A stretch of 64,000 bases of DNA from Acanthochlamys bracteata (taxonomy: Eukaryota; Streptophyta; Magnoliopsida; Pandanales; Velloziaceae), in the NCBI GenBank assembly GCA_019914995.1, contig CM034145.1:310001-374000 (forward strand), given 5' to 3'. The translations under genes were made by a program, and so were the position numbers. Under the pieces are notes generated by a model. It saw only the letters and a program-made list of their open reading frames with translations, did no database searches and was not told where the DNA came from. The stretch's first letter is position 1; every line of letters starts with the position of its first letter. Of the stretch, positions 11,752 to 21,067 are shown in pieces.

Positions 11752-11992
11752 GGCAGTGTGTTTTTCGAAAGATCATTTTTAATTTTTAATTTTATATTTT
11801 TTAATAATTTATAATATTTATAAAATTTATTTAAAAATTATAAAATAAAAAATTTTACTTAATAAGATCTTATTATTGTTAATTATTATTATTATTATTT
11901 AAAAAAAAATAATAGAACTTATTTATTAAAATAAGACAAATATATTTTCTATTTAAAAAAAAATATTTTAAAAGCTCTCTCAAATACGTCTA
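11752..11992. repeat. A/T-rich MITE-like element (copy 5)
   Basis: It contains the family body 'tttttaatttttaattttata' and a loosely inverted end ('gtgtgtttttcgaaag' against 'ctctctcaaatacgtc'). Termini are approximate. Confidence 0.45.
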
Positions 11993-11999
11993 ACACAAT

Positions 12000-12135
12000 T
12001 GTCATATGGATGAATGGATGGAGGCATGAATGAAGAAAGGGGCTGTTTTTGTTTAGGGCGCATGCTTCAGGTTGCTAGCAAACAAACACCTGAGATGTTA
12101 TTACCGAATGCATCAGTAAGAAAGAAAAAGAAGCT
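12000..12135. repeat. NLR2 3'-flank block shared with NLR3
   Basis: The block from 'gtcatatggatgaatggatgg' to 'gttattaccgaatgcatc' is contiguous here. Downstream of NLR3 the same sequence is split into 29,060-29,147 and about 30,335-30,410, separated by roughly 1.2 kb of extra DNA. Confidence 0.65.
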
Positions 12136-12535
12136 AATGTATACACACACAAGCAAAAAATAAAAATTGACAATTTTCATTGTCAACATCTGTACAGGCA
12201 ACTGCATTTCACTCGAACCAAATTATGTTTCACTCTTCTTTTGTTTTTTGTTTTCGGGAGCAACTAAACACCGAGCAAATTCGCAAACCAAACAACATGA
12301 AACTTTGACTCACAACGTACACCATCTTTTTTTGTGTTTTTTCCAAATTCGCAACACAACTGATGAAATGGAAGAACATAGCATTAGCACAACCTACAAT
12401 GATAATAATTATGATATTAAAATCCAGAAACGAAGCAGAGCCGATTAATCCAACTTCACTTGGAGCAAACATAGCTCAATCTCCGTATCCAACTTTGATC
12501 TTTATGGCTTCCAATCACTTATCTGTCGTCGCCTT

Positions 12536-12629
12536 CTAAAATTTAAGAAGAACACGATAGGAAGAGCAATTATATATTAGAAAAAGCTAATTTTCAACCA
12601 ATGTATTAAGATAGAGAGAGTTTTCTAAC
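12536..12629 (-). other. Terminal intron of NLR2, coding rather than UTR
   Basis: The donor (exon end 12630) and acceptor TTTTAG|AAGGCG (exon start 12535) line up with the NLR1 3'-UTR intron. Because NLR2 has lost the earlier stop, splicing here would replace a 7-residue intron-encoded tail with a 6-residue one. Inferred from consensus only. Confidence 0.5.
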
Positions 12630-15600
12630 CTTGATTGATCGGTCTTGAGCAAGGTGGCACTCACAGATAGGCCACTCCGGGCAATCCTCACGATCACAAA
12701 TCCCACGGAGCATCTTGATCATTCCGCCATTTGTTTGCAGCATCCAGAGTGATGGGAACTCATGCCGTCTGGCAAGCAACCATTGCGGCAGGGAGTCCAT
12801 AGAGTTTGAGTGCAGATAAAGCTCTTCCATTTTGGGAAGACTAGAGACTGTCTGCAAACCATTGTTGTTTCTAAGATGCAGTTTTCTAACGGATGGTAGG
12901 TGGCCGAGTTCTTCCAATCCTAAATTCCAAATTTGCAACTCCTTTAAGGCTCCGCTACCATAACTGTAGAAGCCAGAGGGAAGAGACTTCAGCGACGGGC
13001 ATTCATAAATTCGGAATTGTATCAAACAAGGGAAGGCTTTACAGATCCCTCCATCACTTCCTTCCACTTCTTCTTTAATATCCCACTTCCATTCTGACCA
13101 GTTGCTCAAGTTTACCAAGAACAGATACTGCAGTTTGGGAAATATAACCTTGGGTGGAGAAGAAGAAGAAGTAGAACTGCCGTTAGTGAGGCCGAGAAAC
13201 TCTGGGCCGATAATTCTGACGGCCGACGCACTGACGATTTCTAGATACCTCAAGTTAGGAAGCATGCCAAGAGGTGGAAGGTCTGTGCAATAATTACAAC
13301 CGCACAATATCAAAGTCGATAGATTAGGAAGATAATTGCAAGAGATCCAACTAGGGAGCCTTCTTCCAAAGAAATCTACAATTCTCAAGCTCCAGAGACA
13401 ATCCGGTGGGGACAAGAAGAACTCAAACACCTTCTCAATGCTCTCCTCGTCTTTATTTTCAGTAGGTGGTGCGCACTCCATAGCCAACACCTCCAAGCAA
13501 CTGTTGCATTTGAATATGCTTTCCATATTTGTACTATTCTGTAAAAGTTTTGCCCTCTCTAGGTGGACGATCCTAAGATGGCGGAGGAGTCGAAGACATG
13601 ATAGATTTTGTAAGCTACACCATTCTGTTTTGCTTTGTTGAGACAAAACATCCCCACGATGAATATTAAATTCCAGAATTTCTTGAAGGCTTTGCAGATA
13701 TCTCAATCCTGCAGGCATACCCTCTAATTCAGTATCCGAAAGATCAATAGATCTGAGGTTCTGAAGTCTAACTACACTCTTTGGAAGGCTCCGTAGGTTT
13801 TTGCAATCAGTGACGCAAAGGAAGAAGAGGTTTGAAAGGTCTCCAATACTATCAGGCAATTCTCTTATGCTAAGTTTGTCAAGACGAAGATATCTCAAGT
13901 GTATAAGATTCTGTATGGAGGACCGAAGACGTACAATAGGAGCATCCGTCAAGTGCAAGATTCGAAGGCACTTGTTGGTTTTGAAAATCTGATTAACGCC
14001 CTCATCTTCCAGTTTTGAACCTTCTAAGCATAAATACCTCAGCGATGTGCATTTTCTAATGAAATCGACCACCAAAGCTGCATTCAAATCACTATTACTG
14101 GCACTAATTTTAACATATAACATGCGCAATTTCATCACAGATGTATTTTGCTGGGTTATATCCGTGAACTCCGTCGCACATAAATTCTCACCTTGCGTTA
14201 GCTCACGAGCTAAAGCTCTCAAGAGATCATGCATGTACCATAGTTCTCCGCCAACATTTTGAGGGTTAACTTGCAACATACCTCTTCTAATGAGTTGATA
14301 ATAACACTTTTCTGCTTCCTTCTCCAAGGTTGAATTCTTGTATTCTCTTATTAACCCTTGAGAAATCCACTCCTTGAATATATCATGCGAGATATACATT
14401 CCACTTGGTCGAGATAATGAGCAATAAAGGAAGCATTGTTTAAGTTGCGGTGGCAAATCCTTATAACTTAAATACAATGCAGTATGAATTTCATTTGGAA
14501 GTTTTGTCGATGTCCATTCACTACGTTTCAGAACGTCTTCCCATTCACGCCTACTTCGGTTTGTCTCACATAGCACACCGGCAAGTGCTCGAATAGCCAA
14601 AGGCAATCCTCCACATTTGTCCACAATCTGCAACCCAATATCCTTAAGCCACAAAATCTCACTTTCATCTCCGCCCAATACCACAACTTTACATAATAAT
14701 AGCCATCCATCTTCGAGAGACATTGGTTCGATTGGAAAGCATCTAACGGCCTTCATTTGATTAGCAATATCTTCTCTTCGAGTTGTCACCAAGACCCTGC
14801 TGCCTATTGCTCCACTATGGAGGGGATTCCTCAGTAGATCGTTCCAAACGGATGCGTTCCAGACGTTATCCAGCACAACCAAGAATTTCTTATTTTCAAG
14901 TGCATCTTTCACCATAGGCTCGAGCTGTGTTTTCGTTTGAGCGACCATATGATCGACTTTCATTGAAGCCGTAATGTCACGTAAAAGTTTCTCCTCATCA
15001 TATATTTCTGAAACACTGAGCCATACTTTCACTTGAAAAGCAGCGTCGACTCTATAATCATTAAACACCTTCTGAGCTAGTGTAGTCTTACCGATTCCTC
15101 CGATACCTGTGATTCCGTACACAAGTATCTTCTCTCGCTCATCTTTCTCTGTTAGAAACTCCACAACTTTATTAGTGTTTACTTCAATCCTCGATCCCAC
15201 GATGTCTGGGCTCAATACCGGCGAACTTGGTCGACTACTTCCCACAATAGTCTTGCCTTCACGCCATGAAGATATATTGGCAATGAGTTGAAACTGAGAG
15301 CGTTCTTCAGAGATGCGGCGGAGTCTAAGATTGAGCTCTTTCATTCTGGTACCAATTTCATGAGCGTGTTTGATCTTGATGTAGCAAGAGGGTAAAGGAA
15401 AATGGCATGATACTGACGATCTTGATGGTCTTGTTGGTTCCTTAGTCTTCTGAGCCTCGATGAAGCATACATCAAGTATGTCTTCCGCATCGTACATGAC
15501 ATCTTTGAGCTTGGCGAGCCAGTTATTGATGACCTTGTCCTCGATCCTTTTTCTCTCTGCATCCTCGAGGACATTGCTAATACTTTGGAGCGTCTCTCGA

Positions 15601-15710
15601 AGCCTTTTGACTTCTTGAGGAACGCCGATGAGCATGGAGATCTCTTCCTCCACCATGTTGTGCAGGTAGTCAGTGAGCCGAATGATGAGATTTTGAGCTA
15701 TGAACGCCAT
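12606..15710 (-). CDS. CC-NB-LRR disease-resistance protein (NLR2)
   Basis: A 1,034-residue CNL receptor paralogous to NLR1 and NLR3; start at 15710 by the shared MAFIAQNL. It has the coiled coil with DAEDILD, P-loop GIGGIGKTT, kinase-2 KFLVVLDNVW (Asp-Asn, not Asp-Asp), RNBS-B, GLPL, CFLYC, MHD (in WYMHDLL) and about a dozen LRRs. At the 3' end the TGA used by NLR1 and NLR3 is CGA, so the frame reads on as DRSIK into the conserved donor (AAG|GTTAGAAAA, exon end 12630). Unspliced, it ends at 12606. If the conserved 94-bp intron is removed, it continues with AAG GCG ACG ACA GAT AAG TGA, ending at 12515. The spliced model (12515-12535 joined to 12630-15710) is therefore a real alternative. No disabling mutation is visible. 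Confidence 0.95.
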   Translation of the reverse strand: MAFIAQNLIIRLTDYLHNMVEEEISMLIGVPQEVKRLRETLQSISNVLEDAERKRIEDKVINNWLAKLKDVMYDAEDILDVCFIEAQKTKEPTRPSRSSVSCHFPLPSCYIKIKHAHEIGTRMKELNLRLRRISEERSQFQLIANISSWREGKTIVGSSRPSSPVLSPDIVGSRIEVNTNKVVEFLTEKDEREKILVYGITGIGGIGKTTLAQKVFNDYRVDAAFQVKVWLSVSEIYDEEKLLRDITASMKVDHMVAQTKTQLEPMVKDALENKKFLVVLDNVWNASVWNDLLRNPLHSGAIGSRVLVTTRREDIANQMKAVRCFPIEPMSLEDGWLLLCKVVVLGGDESEILWLKDIGLQIVDKCGGLPLAIRALAGVLCETNRSRREWEDVLKRSEWTSTKLPNEIHTALYLSYKDLPPQLKQCFLYCSLSRPSGMYISHDIFKEWISQGLIREYKNSTLEKEAEKCYYQLIRRGMLQVNPQNVGGELWYMHDLLRALARELTQGENLCATEFTDITQQNTSVMKLRMLYVKISASNSDLNAALVVDFIRKCTSLRYLCLEGSKLEDEGVNQIFKTNKCLRILHLTDAPIVRLRSSIQNLIHLRYLRLDKLSIRELPDSIGDLSNLFFLCVTDCKNLRSLPKSVVRLQNLRSIDLSDTELEGMPAGLRYLQSLQEILEFNIHRGDVLSQQSKTEWCSLQNLSCLRLLRHLRIVHLERAKLLQNSTNMESIFKCNSCLEVLAMECAPPTENKDEESIEKVFEFFLSPPDCLWSLRIVDFFGRRLPSWISCNYLPNLSTLILCGCNYCTDLPPLGMLPNLRYLEIVSASAVRIIGPEFLGLTNGSSTSSSSPPKVIFPKLQYLFLVNLSNWSEWKWDIKEEVEGSDGGICKAFPCLIQFRIYECPSLKSLPSGFYSYGSGALKELQIWNLGLEELGHLPSVRKLHLRNNNGLQTVSSLPKMEELYLHSNSMDSLPQWLLARRHEFPSLWMLQTNGGMIKMLRGICDREDCPEWPICECHLAQDRSIKVRKLSLS

Positions 15711-16250
15711 CAAAGATGGAATTGAAGATTCGAAAAATAACACGGAGCAAAGAAAGGGAAGGAGGCTGGTGCAGCAGAGATTGTGATTAGAAACTGCAAG
15801 TAGTTGACAGACTGATGATCAAGAAAATTTATAAAAAAGTTTGCTTATAGAAATGAAGAATCTTGCAACTAACCTTTTTCAAGTTCTAGATGAAATTAAT
15901 TTTGAAGGGGATACAACTTCCAACATTCAGAGAGCTGGAACAGGATTCCAATCTTCGATGCCAAAAATATGTATAGAAACCGAAGAAAATTGAAGGAAAG
16001 GTTCAATGAAAGAAGAAACGTATAATGAGTGAGCGAGTATTTACTAATTACAAAAAGCTTGATCAGCATCACAGCATGCTGTGCCATTAACAGAAAGAAA
16101 TTTCTCTGAAAAGCGTGTAGCATGATGCTTCAATGAAGATTACCAATGCCAATCAGAGCTCACTAAACAATCTGCAAGTTTATATATTCAGAAAAAGTCT
16201 GTAGACATAATGTTTATCTGCAACTTAGTTGCTTGACATTTTCAGAAAAA
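15711..16250. promoter_or_regulatory. NLR2 5' flank
   Basis: The proximal 300-400 bp align with the 5' flanks of NLR1 and NLR3. The block 'gatgaaattaattttgaag' near 15,889 is shared with NLR3 (about 33,868-33,888). A single-base insertion (ggggata against agtgata) breaks the plus-strand ORF that is open in the NLR3 flank. Confidence 0.5.
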
Positions 16251-16339
16251 TGGAAGAGGCAATTACCATCGACATAGAATAAAAACTTGGATCAGTAGGA
16301 AGAAGTTGTCCTTACGGTAGCGTAACACTACTCTACTAC

Positions 16340-16598
16340 GGGGGCGTTTGGAATTACTTATAAAATGGAGCTTTTATGAAATGAAGAGTATTTTTGTCCT
16401 TTTTGAAAAACGAGCTCTATTTTTTTTACTTCTAAAAAAAAATAAAAATATGCAATAAAAAGATCTAATTCCGTAGAATTTTTTTACGCTTTCTAAATTT
16501 TTAAATAAATTTTTTATATATTTATAAAATATGTATTGAAAAACGTAAAATGGAAAATTGAAAAGTTGGGTTGGAGGAAAGCAAAGCCAAACACCCCC
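16340..16598. mobile_element. Tourist-like MITE with clear ends (copy 6)
   Basis: This is the best-bounded copy. The left end GGGGGCGTTTGG and the right end CCAAACACCCCC form an inverted repeat with one mismatch. A 3-bp duplication TAC flanks it (16337-16339 and 16599-16601). It is 259 bp, A/T-rich and non-coding. A 3-bp target duplication with a GTTTGG-type end suggests PIF/Harbinger ancestry, though the canonical target is TWA; the superfamily assignment is inference. Confidence 0.7.
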
Positions 16599-16669
16599 TA
16601 CATCATGAAAACGAAATCTCATCTAAAGTCATATTGAAAGTTGACGATGACCTCTGCCGGCGAATAAGT

Positions 16670-16880
16670 CGCCTGTTTGTAGTGCATTTCAGAAAAAGTT
16701 TTTCAATTTTTAATAGAATTTATTTAAAAATTTAAAATATAAAAAAATTTATATCATAAAATTTTATTATTATTATTTTGATAAAAAATTAAAGCTTTAT
16801 TTTTAAAATAAAATAAAAATATTTTTTATTTAAATAAATACTTTTAGTAAGTACTTGCAAAGCTTTTCGGAAACTTATAC
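16670..16880. repeat. A/T-rich MITE-like element (copy 7)
   Basis: The family body 'tttttcaatttttaataga' and the A/T-rich core recur, with vaguely inverted ends ('tgcatttcagaaaaag' and 'cttttcggaaac'). Bounds are approximate. Confidence 0.4.
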
Positions 16881-17084
16881 TTTTTGGAAGCTCATATTTG
16901 CGTCAGTGAAATTTATCTCTAAACTCTACCTGCGAAATTAGATGTGAAATGTACAAATCCATCACTACGTAGACACAAATTAGTTTTTCTACCAATAAAT
17001 TAAACCTTTGATGCAGAGATTTCTATGAACTTACAAGCCAGACGAACATCATCCATCAGAAAGTGATTTCAACTGAAGCTACGA

Positions 17085-17300
17085 GTGTATTTTTTGAGTC
17101 AGCAGTAGTTTTTTAGAAAATAAGTTATTTAAATATGAACTGTTGTGAATAATACTGTTAGAAATAAATTTATTTTTTATAGAAATAAATAAAATAAAAT
17201 AATTTTTGTATATTTTATGTAATTAAAAGTGAATTTAAAATAATTTTTTAGTGAAAAAAGTGAGTTCTTAAAATAAAAAAATACACTCTAAAGCATCCGT
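17085..17300. repeat. A/T-rich MITE-like element (copy 8, partial)
   Basis: A/T-rich stretch resembling the other copies, ending 'aaatacactctaaagc'. Ends are unclear. Confidence 0.35.
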
Positions 17301-17365
17301 CCACTAAAAAAAAAAAAACAACTACATCACTGTCAGTGTTATACTTGGGACAACAATATATACGA

Positions 17366-17584
17366 TAAACAAGTGAAAAATCACTCAGGATGACGAAAAG
17401 AATCTTATCTATTCAATAACTTCCCATATAAGTTTTCACCATTTTACGCTGAATTCAGAAGTTTTATGTTACTTTAAACAAGTGAAAAATCACTCAGGAT
17501 GACGAAAAGAATCTTATCTATTCAATAGCTTCCCATATAAGTTTTCACCATTTTACGCTGAATTCAGAAGTTTTATGTTACTTT
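17366..17584. repeat. Perfect-looking 109-bp tandem duplication
   Basis: The unit beginning 'taaacaagtgaaaaatcac' at 17366 is repeated immediately from 17475. By eye only one base differs (aataac against aatagc). It is therefore recent. It contains no ORF or recognisable element. Confidence 0.9.
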
Positions 17585-17809
17585 GCCAGGTAATGAAGAA
17601 GACAGCATGAATTGGTTCATGTTGGGCCTCAAACTTAGGTTAGTCTCGAATTAGTAGCATTTAGGGGGCTGAAATGGTGCCAAAATAAAAAACAGACTAA
17701 CTAATTTGGAGGTGGGCTAACAACTCATCTTGAGTTGGGCCAAGTGAATTCTAGTTTGGTGGACTTAACAGCCCACGTCCGTTAATAATTTTACATTGGC
17801 TGAATACTA

Positions 17810-19052
17810 TGTTATTCAAACCTACATATATAACTCAAAAAGGGAAGGGTGAATTGACTTATAGATAAATAAAACTTTTTTCAACAAATTAGTTTATGTT
17901 TAGTCGACCGTGCTCAGACAAAGAACTAGAACAGAGTGTTTAGTATGCAGTGACTGATTTTAAAAAAAATTCTCAACTGGATGACAATCAAAGTAAGATA
18001 GTGCTACTACACAAATATTTAATGTGATTTGGTAAGTGAATTGCCTACGTCCACAACCACTCAACTTGAGTGAACTTCACTAATTTTAAGTGCAGAACTA
18101 CAACATCTTACCACAGTGCTATGACAAGCACAACTCTGTCAGCTCACTTGTCAAGCTAAATCGACAGCAGTTACTCAGAGTATTTCTTATTGCAGAGCTT
18201 ACACTTATACAGACTCTCCTATCAGCAAAAGCTTCCTCAAGCTACTTGCTCTCAAGTGCAAATGCACTTGCACGCATTTGATGAAATTTAAAACACAGGT
18301 TGAAGCACTGAATCTATCTCACATTTTCAGTTTGCAGAGTGAGTGAAGTGAGATGATAAAAAAGGAAGCCTGAAACAAAATCTCTTGTGTTCTTGGCTTC
18401 AGTAGGAGCAGAGCTATCTTAGTTTCTTAGAGAGAAATTTATGGCCTTTCTGCTCTTATTTACTTCAGCTTAGATTTTCATCTTTTTATATATTTCTTCT
18501 TCACAAGTTGGCTGCCGTTTTAAAATTTCCATTGCCTTTCTTCTTCCCGATCTTCAAGGTGATGAAAATTTGCCCATTGAGCTGGTTTGAGTAATGGCCG
18601 ACTTGGAGTGACAGGGTCTCTACCGGATCAAGCATTTAATTCATCCACTCTTGGAAGTGATTTGATATGTATGGTTGTAATTAATGCTCGCTGGTGGCAC
18701 TTCTTCTCTTTGTCTGGAAATTTGATTTTATGGACGTATTGTTGTGTCTTGGTACAAGTGAGTCTGGTTAGATTTTGACGCATTATTGTAGCTGTTCCTT
18801 GTATTAAACATCATTGCAGTCAACTGTTGTTTCCTATTAGTTTCTTCTGAACATGCTAGGTGATTTCTGTATCTTTATTCGTCAGTGAGCCTTTTCCTAT
18901 ATAATAGTTGGCTGTGTGGTGACTAAATTGTGTTGGTGCTGTCAGAACCCTGTAAAGCTAATTTCAATAGCTGAGATTAAATTATTTGCATTTTATATAC
19001 AATAATTTTTCCATTTTGTGATCATCAAAATATATTCCAATATGATACAACA
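17810..19052 (-). repeat. 3' LTR of the Copia element
   Basis: It starts TGTTATTCAAA and ends GATACAACA. It aligns along its whole length with 26384-27627, with scattered substitutions. It is the 3' LTR because the polypurine tract adjoins its inner edge. Confidence 0.95.
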
Positions 19053-19067
19053 TTCTCCCCCTTTTTG
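19053..19067 (-). other. Polypurine tract of the Copia element
   Basis: Minus strand reads AAAAAGGGGGAGAA directly against the 3' LTR, the expected primer for plus-strand synthesis. Near-copies occur at about 19,129-19,144, 19,223-19,237 (AAAGGGGGAGAA) and 19,281-19,296. Repeated PPTs of this kind have been reported for Sireviruses. Confidence 0.85.
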
Positions 19068-19559
19068 ACGATGACAAAATATATTTAGAATTATTTTACT
19101 TTGTATTACTTTGATGACTTCTTTTGAACAATGCTCTCCCTTGGTCTATGTCATATAAAATAAACTATGAGTGTTATAGTGTATCTCATATCTTGGGTAC
19201 TCAAAGCTCAGGGCTGTACTTGTTCTCCCCCTTTATCTATTCAATCTGTGCTTGTAATATTACTGATAGTGTATTGAACCATTCTACCCTTTTTGTCAGC
19301 AGCAAAAAAAAAAAAAAACATTGCAAGTATTGGGAGAAAGACAAGTAAACATTGATTATGCATATATAAACAATATTGACTAATCAACCAAAATGCAGTA
19401 CGGTCCTTAGGATATATAAATATTAAGCAAACATACAAAAGGTCTGCATCCATGAAGATTTCAGACATAGACAAAACATCCATTGTACCAAAACATACAT
19501 AGACAAGGCTCCATGAAAAGTTAAGCAGAATAGTAAATGAATTTAGTCTAGGAGGGATT

Positions 19560-20833
19560 TTAGGATGTTGGTTTGGTTTTGCTTCTGCCAGAGGATCTGC
19601 ATCCAGATGGTCTTGGTCTTTTATGTTTGGGTGGGGCAGGAGAGGATTGAGGAAGAATTTCAGATTCATCCTCAAATACGGGTTCCTTAGAGATAGGTGG
19701 TCTAGGTCTTGGTTTTTGCTGCTCTGGTGGGTCTAGTTGAGATTTTATCTCAGCTTCTCTATTGTCCTTTTTCTGAGCATGCTTCTTCAGCTCATCTAAA
19801 GCAGATATGATGGTGTTCCTAACTTCTAAAAATCTGGAATCACTGAGTTCAGCTTGAAATGCAATTGTGTCTTGTAATCTTTGTATTTGTCCTGTCAACT
19901 CAGATTGCAGGCTTTCAATCGAGCGTTTCATTTGTTCTAACTGTTCTACTGGAACTAGAACACATGCTGGTACCTCTGGGCATGTAGACTATTATGGAAT
20001 ATCGGTCCTGATTTGCTACTGCTGTCCAGAAGAGTGATCTCCTCTAATCTCGGCCGAGGTTAATCCAGTAATGAATTTACCATCTAGAAGTATCAGATTC
20101 TGTATTTCAGTGTCTCCGAATTTATCCATCTCCACACTGAATGTTCGACATATGCTGCTGATGATATGAGGATATGGCAAGTGTTTGGATTCAGATTTGT
20201 AGGCTTTCCTCATGTGACTGATCATAAGCTCAGTAATGTTTATGGGAAGCTTTTTCATTATTCTCCAAAGGATGTAGGAGTCAACAGTGGATAGATCATT
20301 TCTGCTTCCAGTCCTTGGTATGATGATTCTTAAATGATATGGCACATTACCCGTGGGAGAAGAGGCAGATTAGCAATTGATTTCAATTCCTTCTCTGAAA
20401 TGGTGTCCGTGTCCAGTGCCAACTTCAAGTAATTTTCTTTGGTTGAATTCATAGTATCAACATCCTCATGGTAAGGAACATCTAGTAACATTGCTAAAGA
20501 TCTAGGCTCCAGGTTAATTCTTACCCCATGAACTTCAGAGCTAAGTGAGGAGGTTCCGGCCAACTTCAAATTTGCGTAAAAGATCCGAATGCTTTCCTCG
20601 AAATACTTTCCCGGCAAGGAGATTAGAGTCATCCATCCTTGAAATTCAAACAATTTCTTAATTGCTAGTCCGGCAGAGTCAAAATCTTGAAATCGGATTG
20701 TCATCGGCGGAAGGACCGGCAACCGAAGACGATCGAGGTATTTCTTGTACGCTGCTGGACTCTTGAACCGCTTGTGCCTGTCACTCTCTTGTTTGTTCTT
20801 CTTAATTTTTCGGGCAAGTTTCATGGTCGGCAT
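19560..20833 (-). pseudogene. Env-like third ORF of the Copia element, broken
   Basis: After RNase H a separate ORF begins at 20833. Its first 167 codons are basic, then contain a block (FDSAGLAIKKLFEFQGW...) that resembles the 'putative plant transposon protein' domain found in extra ORFs of SIRE-type elements. A frameshift near 20,335-20,345 moves it to the next frame (20016-20345), then a TAG after HSSGQQ stops it. The frame reopens for a coiled-coil-like segment and a Pro/Lys-rich tail (19560-19931). The role of such ORFs is unknown; an envelope function is only a suggestion in the literature. The family match is from recall. Confidence 0.7.
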
Positions 20834-21067
20834 TCTTCCGGTGATAGTGATGAAATTTTAGAGATTTTGGTTTTGGGACGGAAGAGATAGGAGAAGGATT
20901 GGCCTCGATGAGATATATCAGGTTAGGCTTTAGGTGTAGAGGAGGGTGTTGAGTTGCAAATAAATAAAAAAAAACTTAAGGAGCCGTTTTCGAAAAATAG
21001 TTAACTAAAAGCCAACTGAAAGCACCTATATACATATGAATAAAATTCTCTGTTTTGCAGAGAACAC

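Noticed and set aside
13336-13641. 101-codon plus-strand ORF inside NLR2
   Set aside because: Antisense shadow of the LRR coding sequence.
19241-19675. 144-codon minus-strand ORF overlapping the env-like tail
   Set aside because: It overlaps the Lys/Pro-rich tail in another frame and includes PPT-like DNA; no domain.
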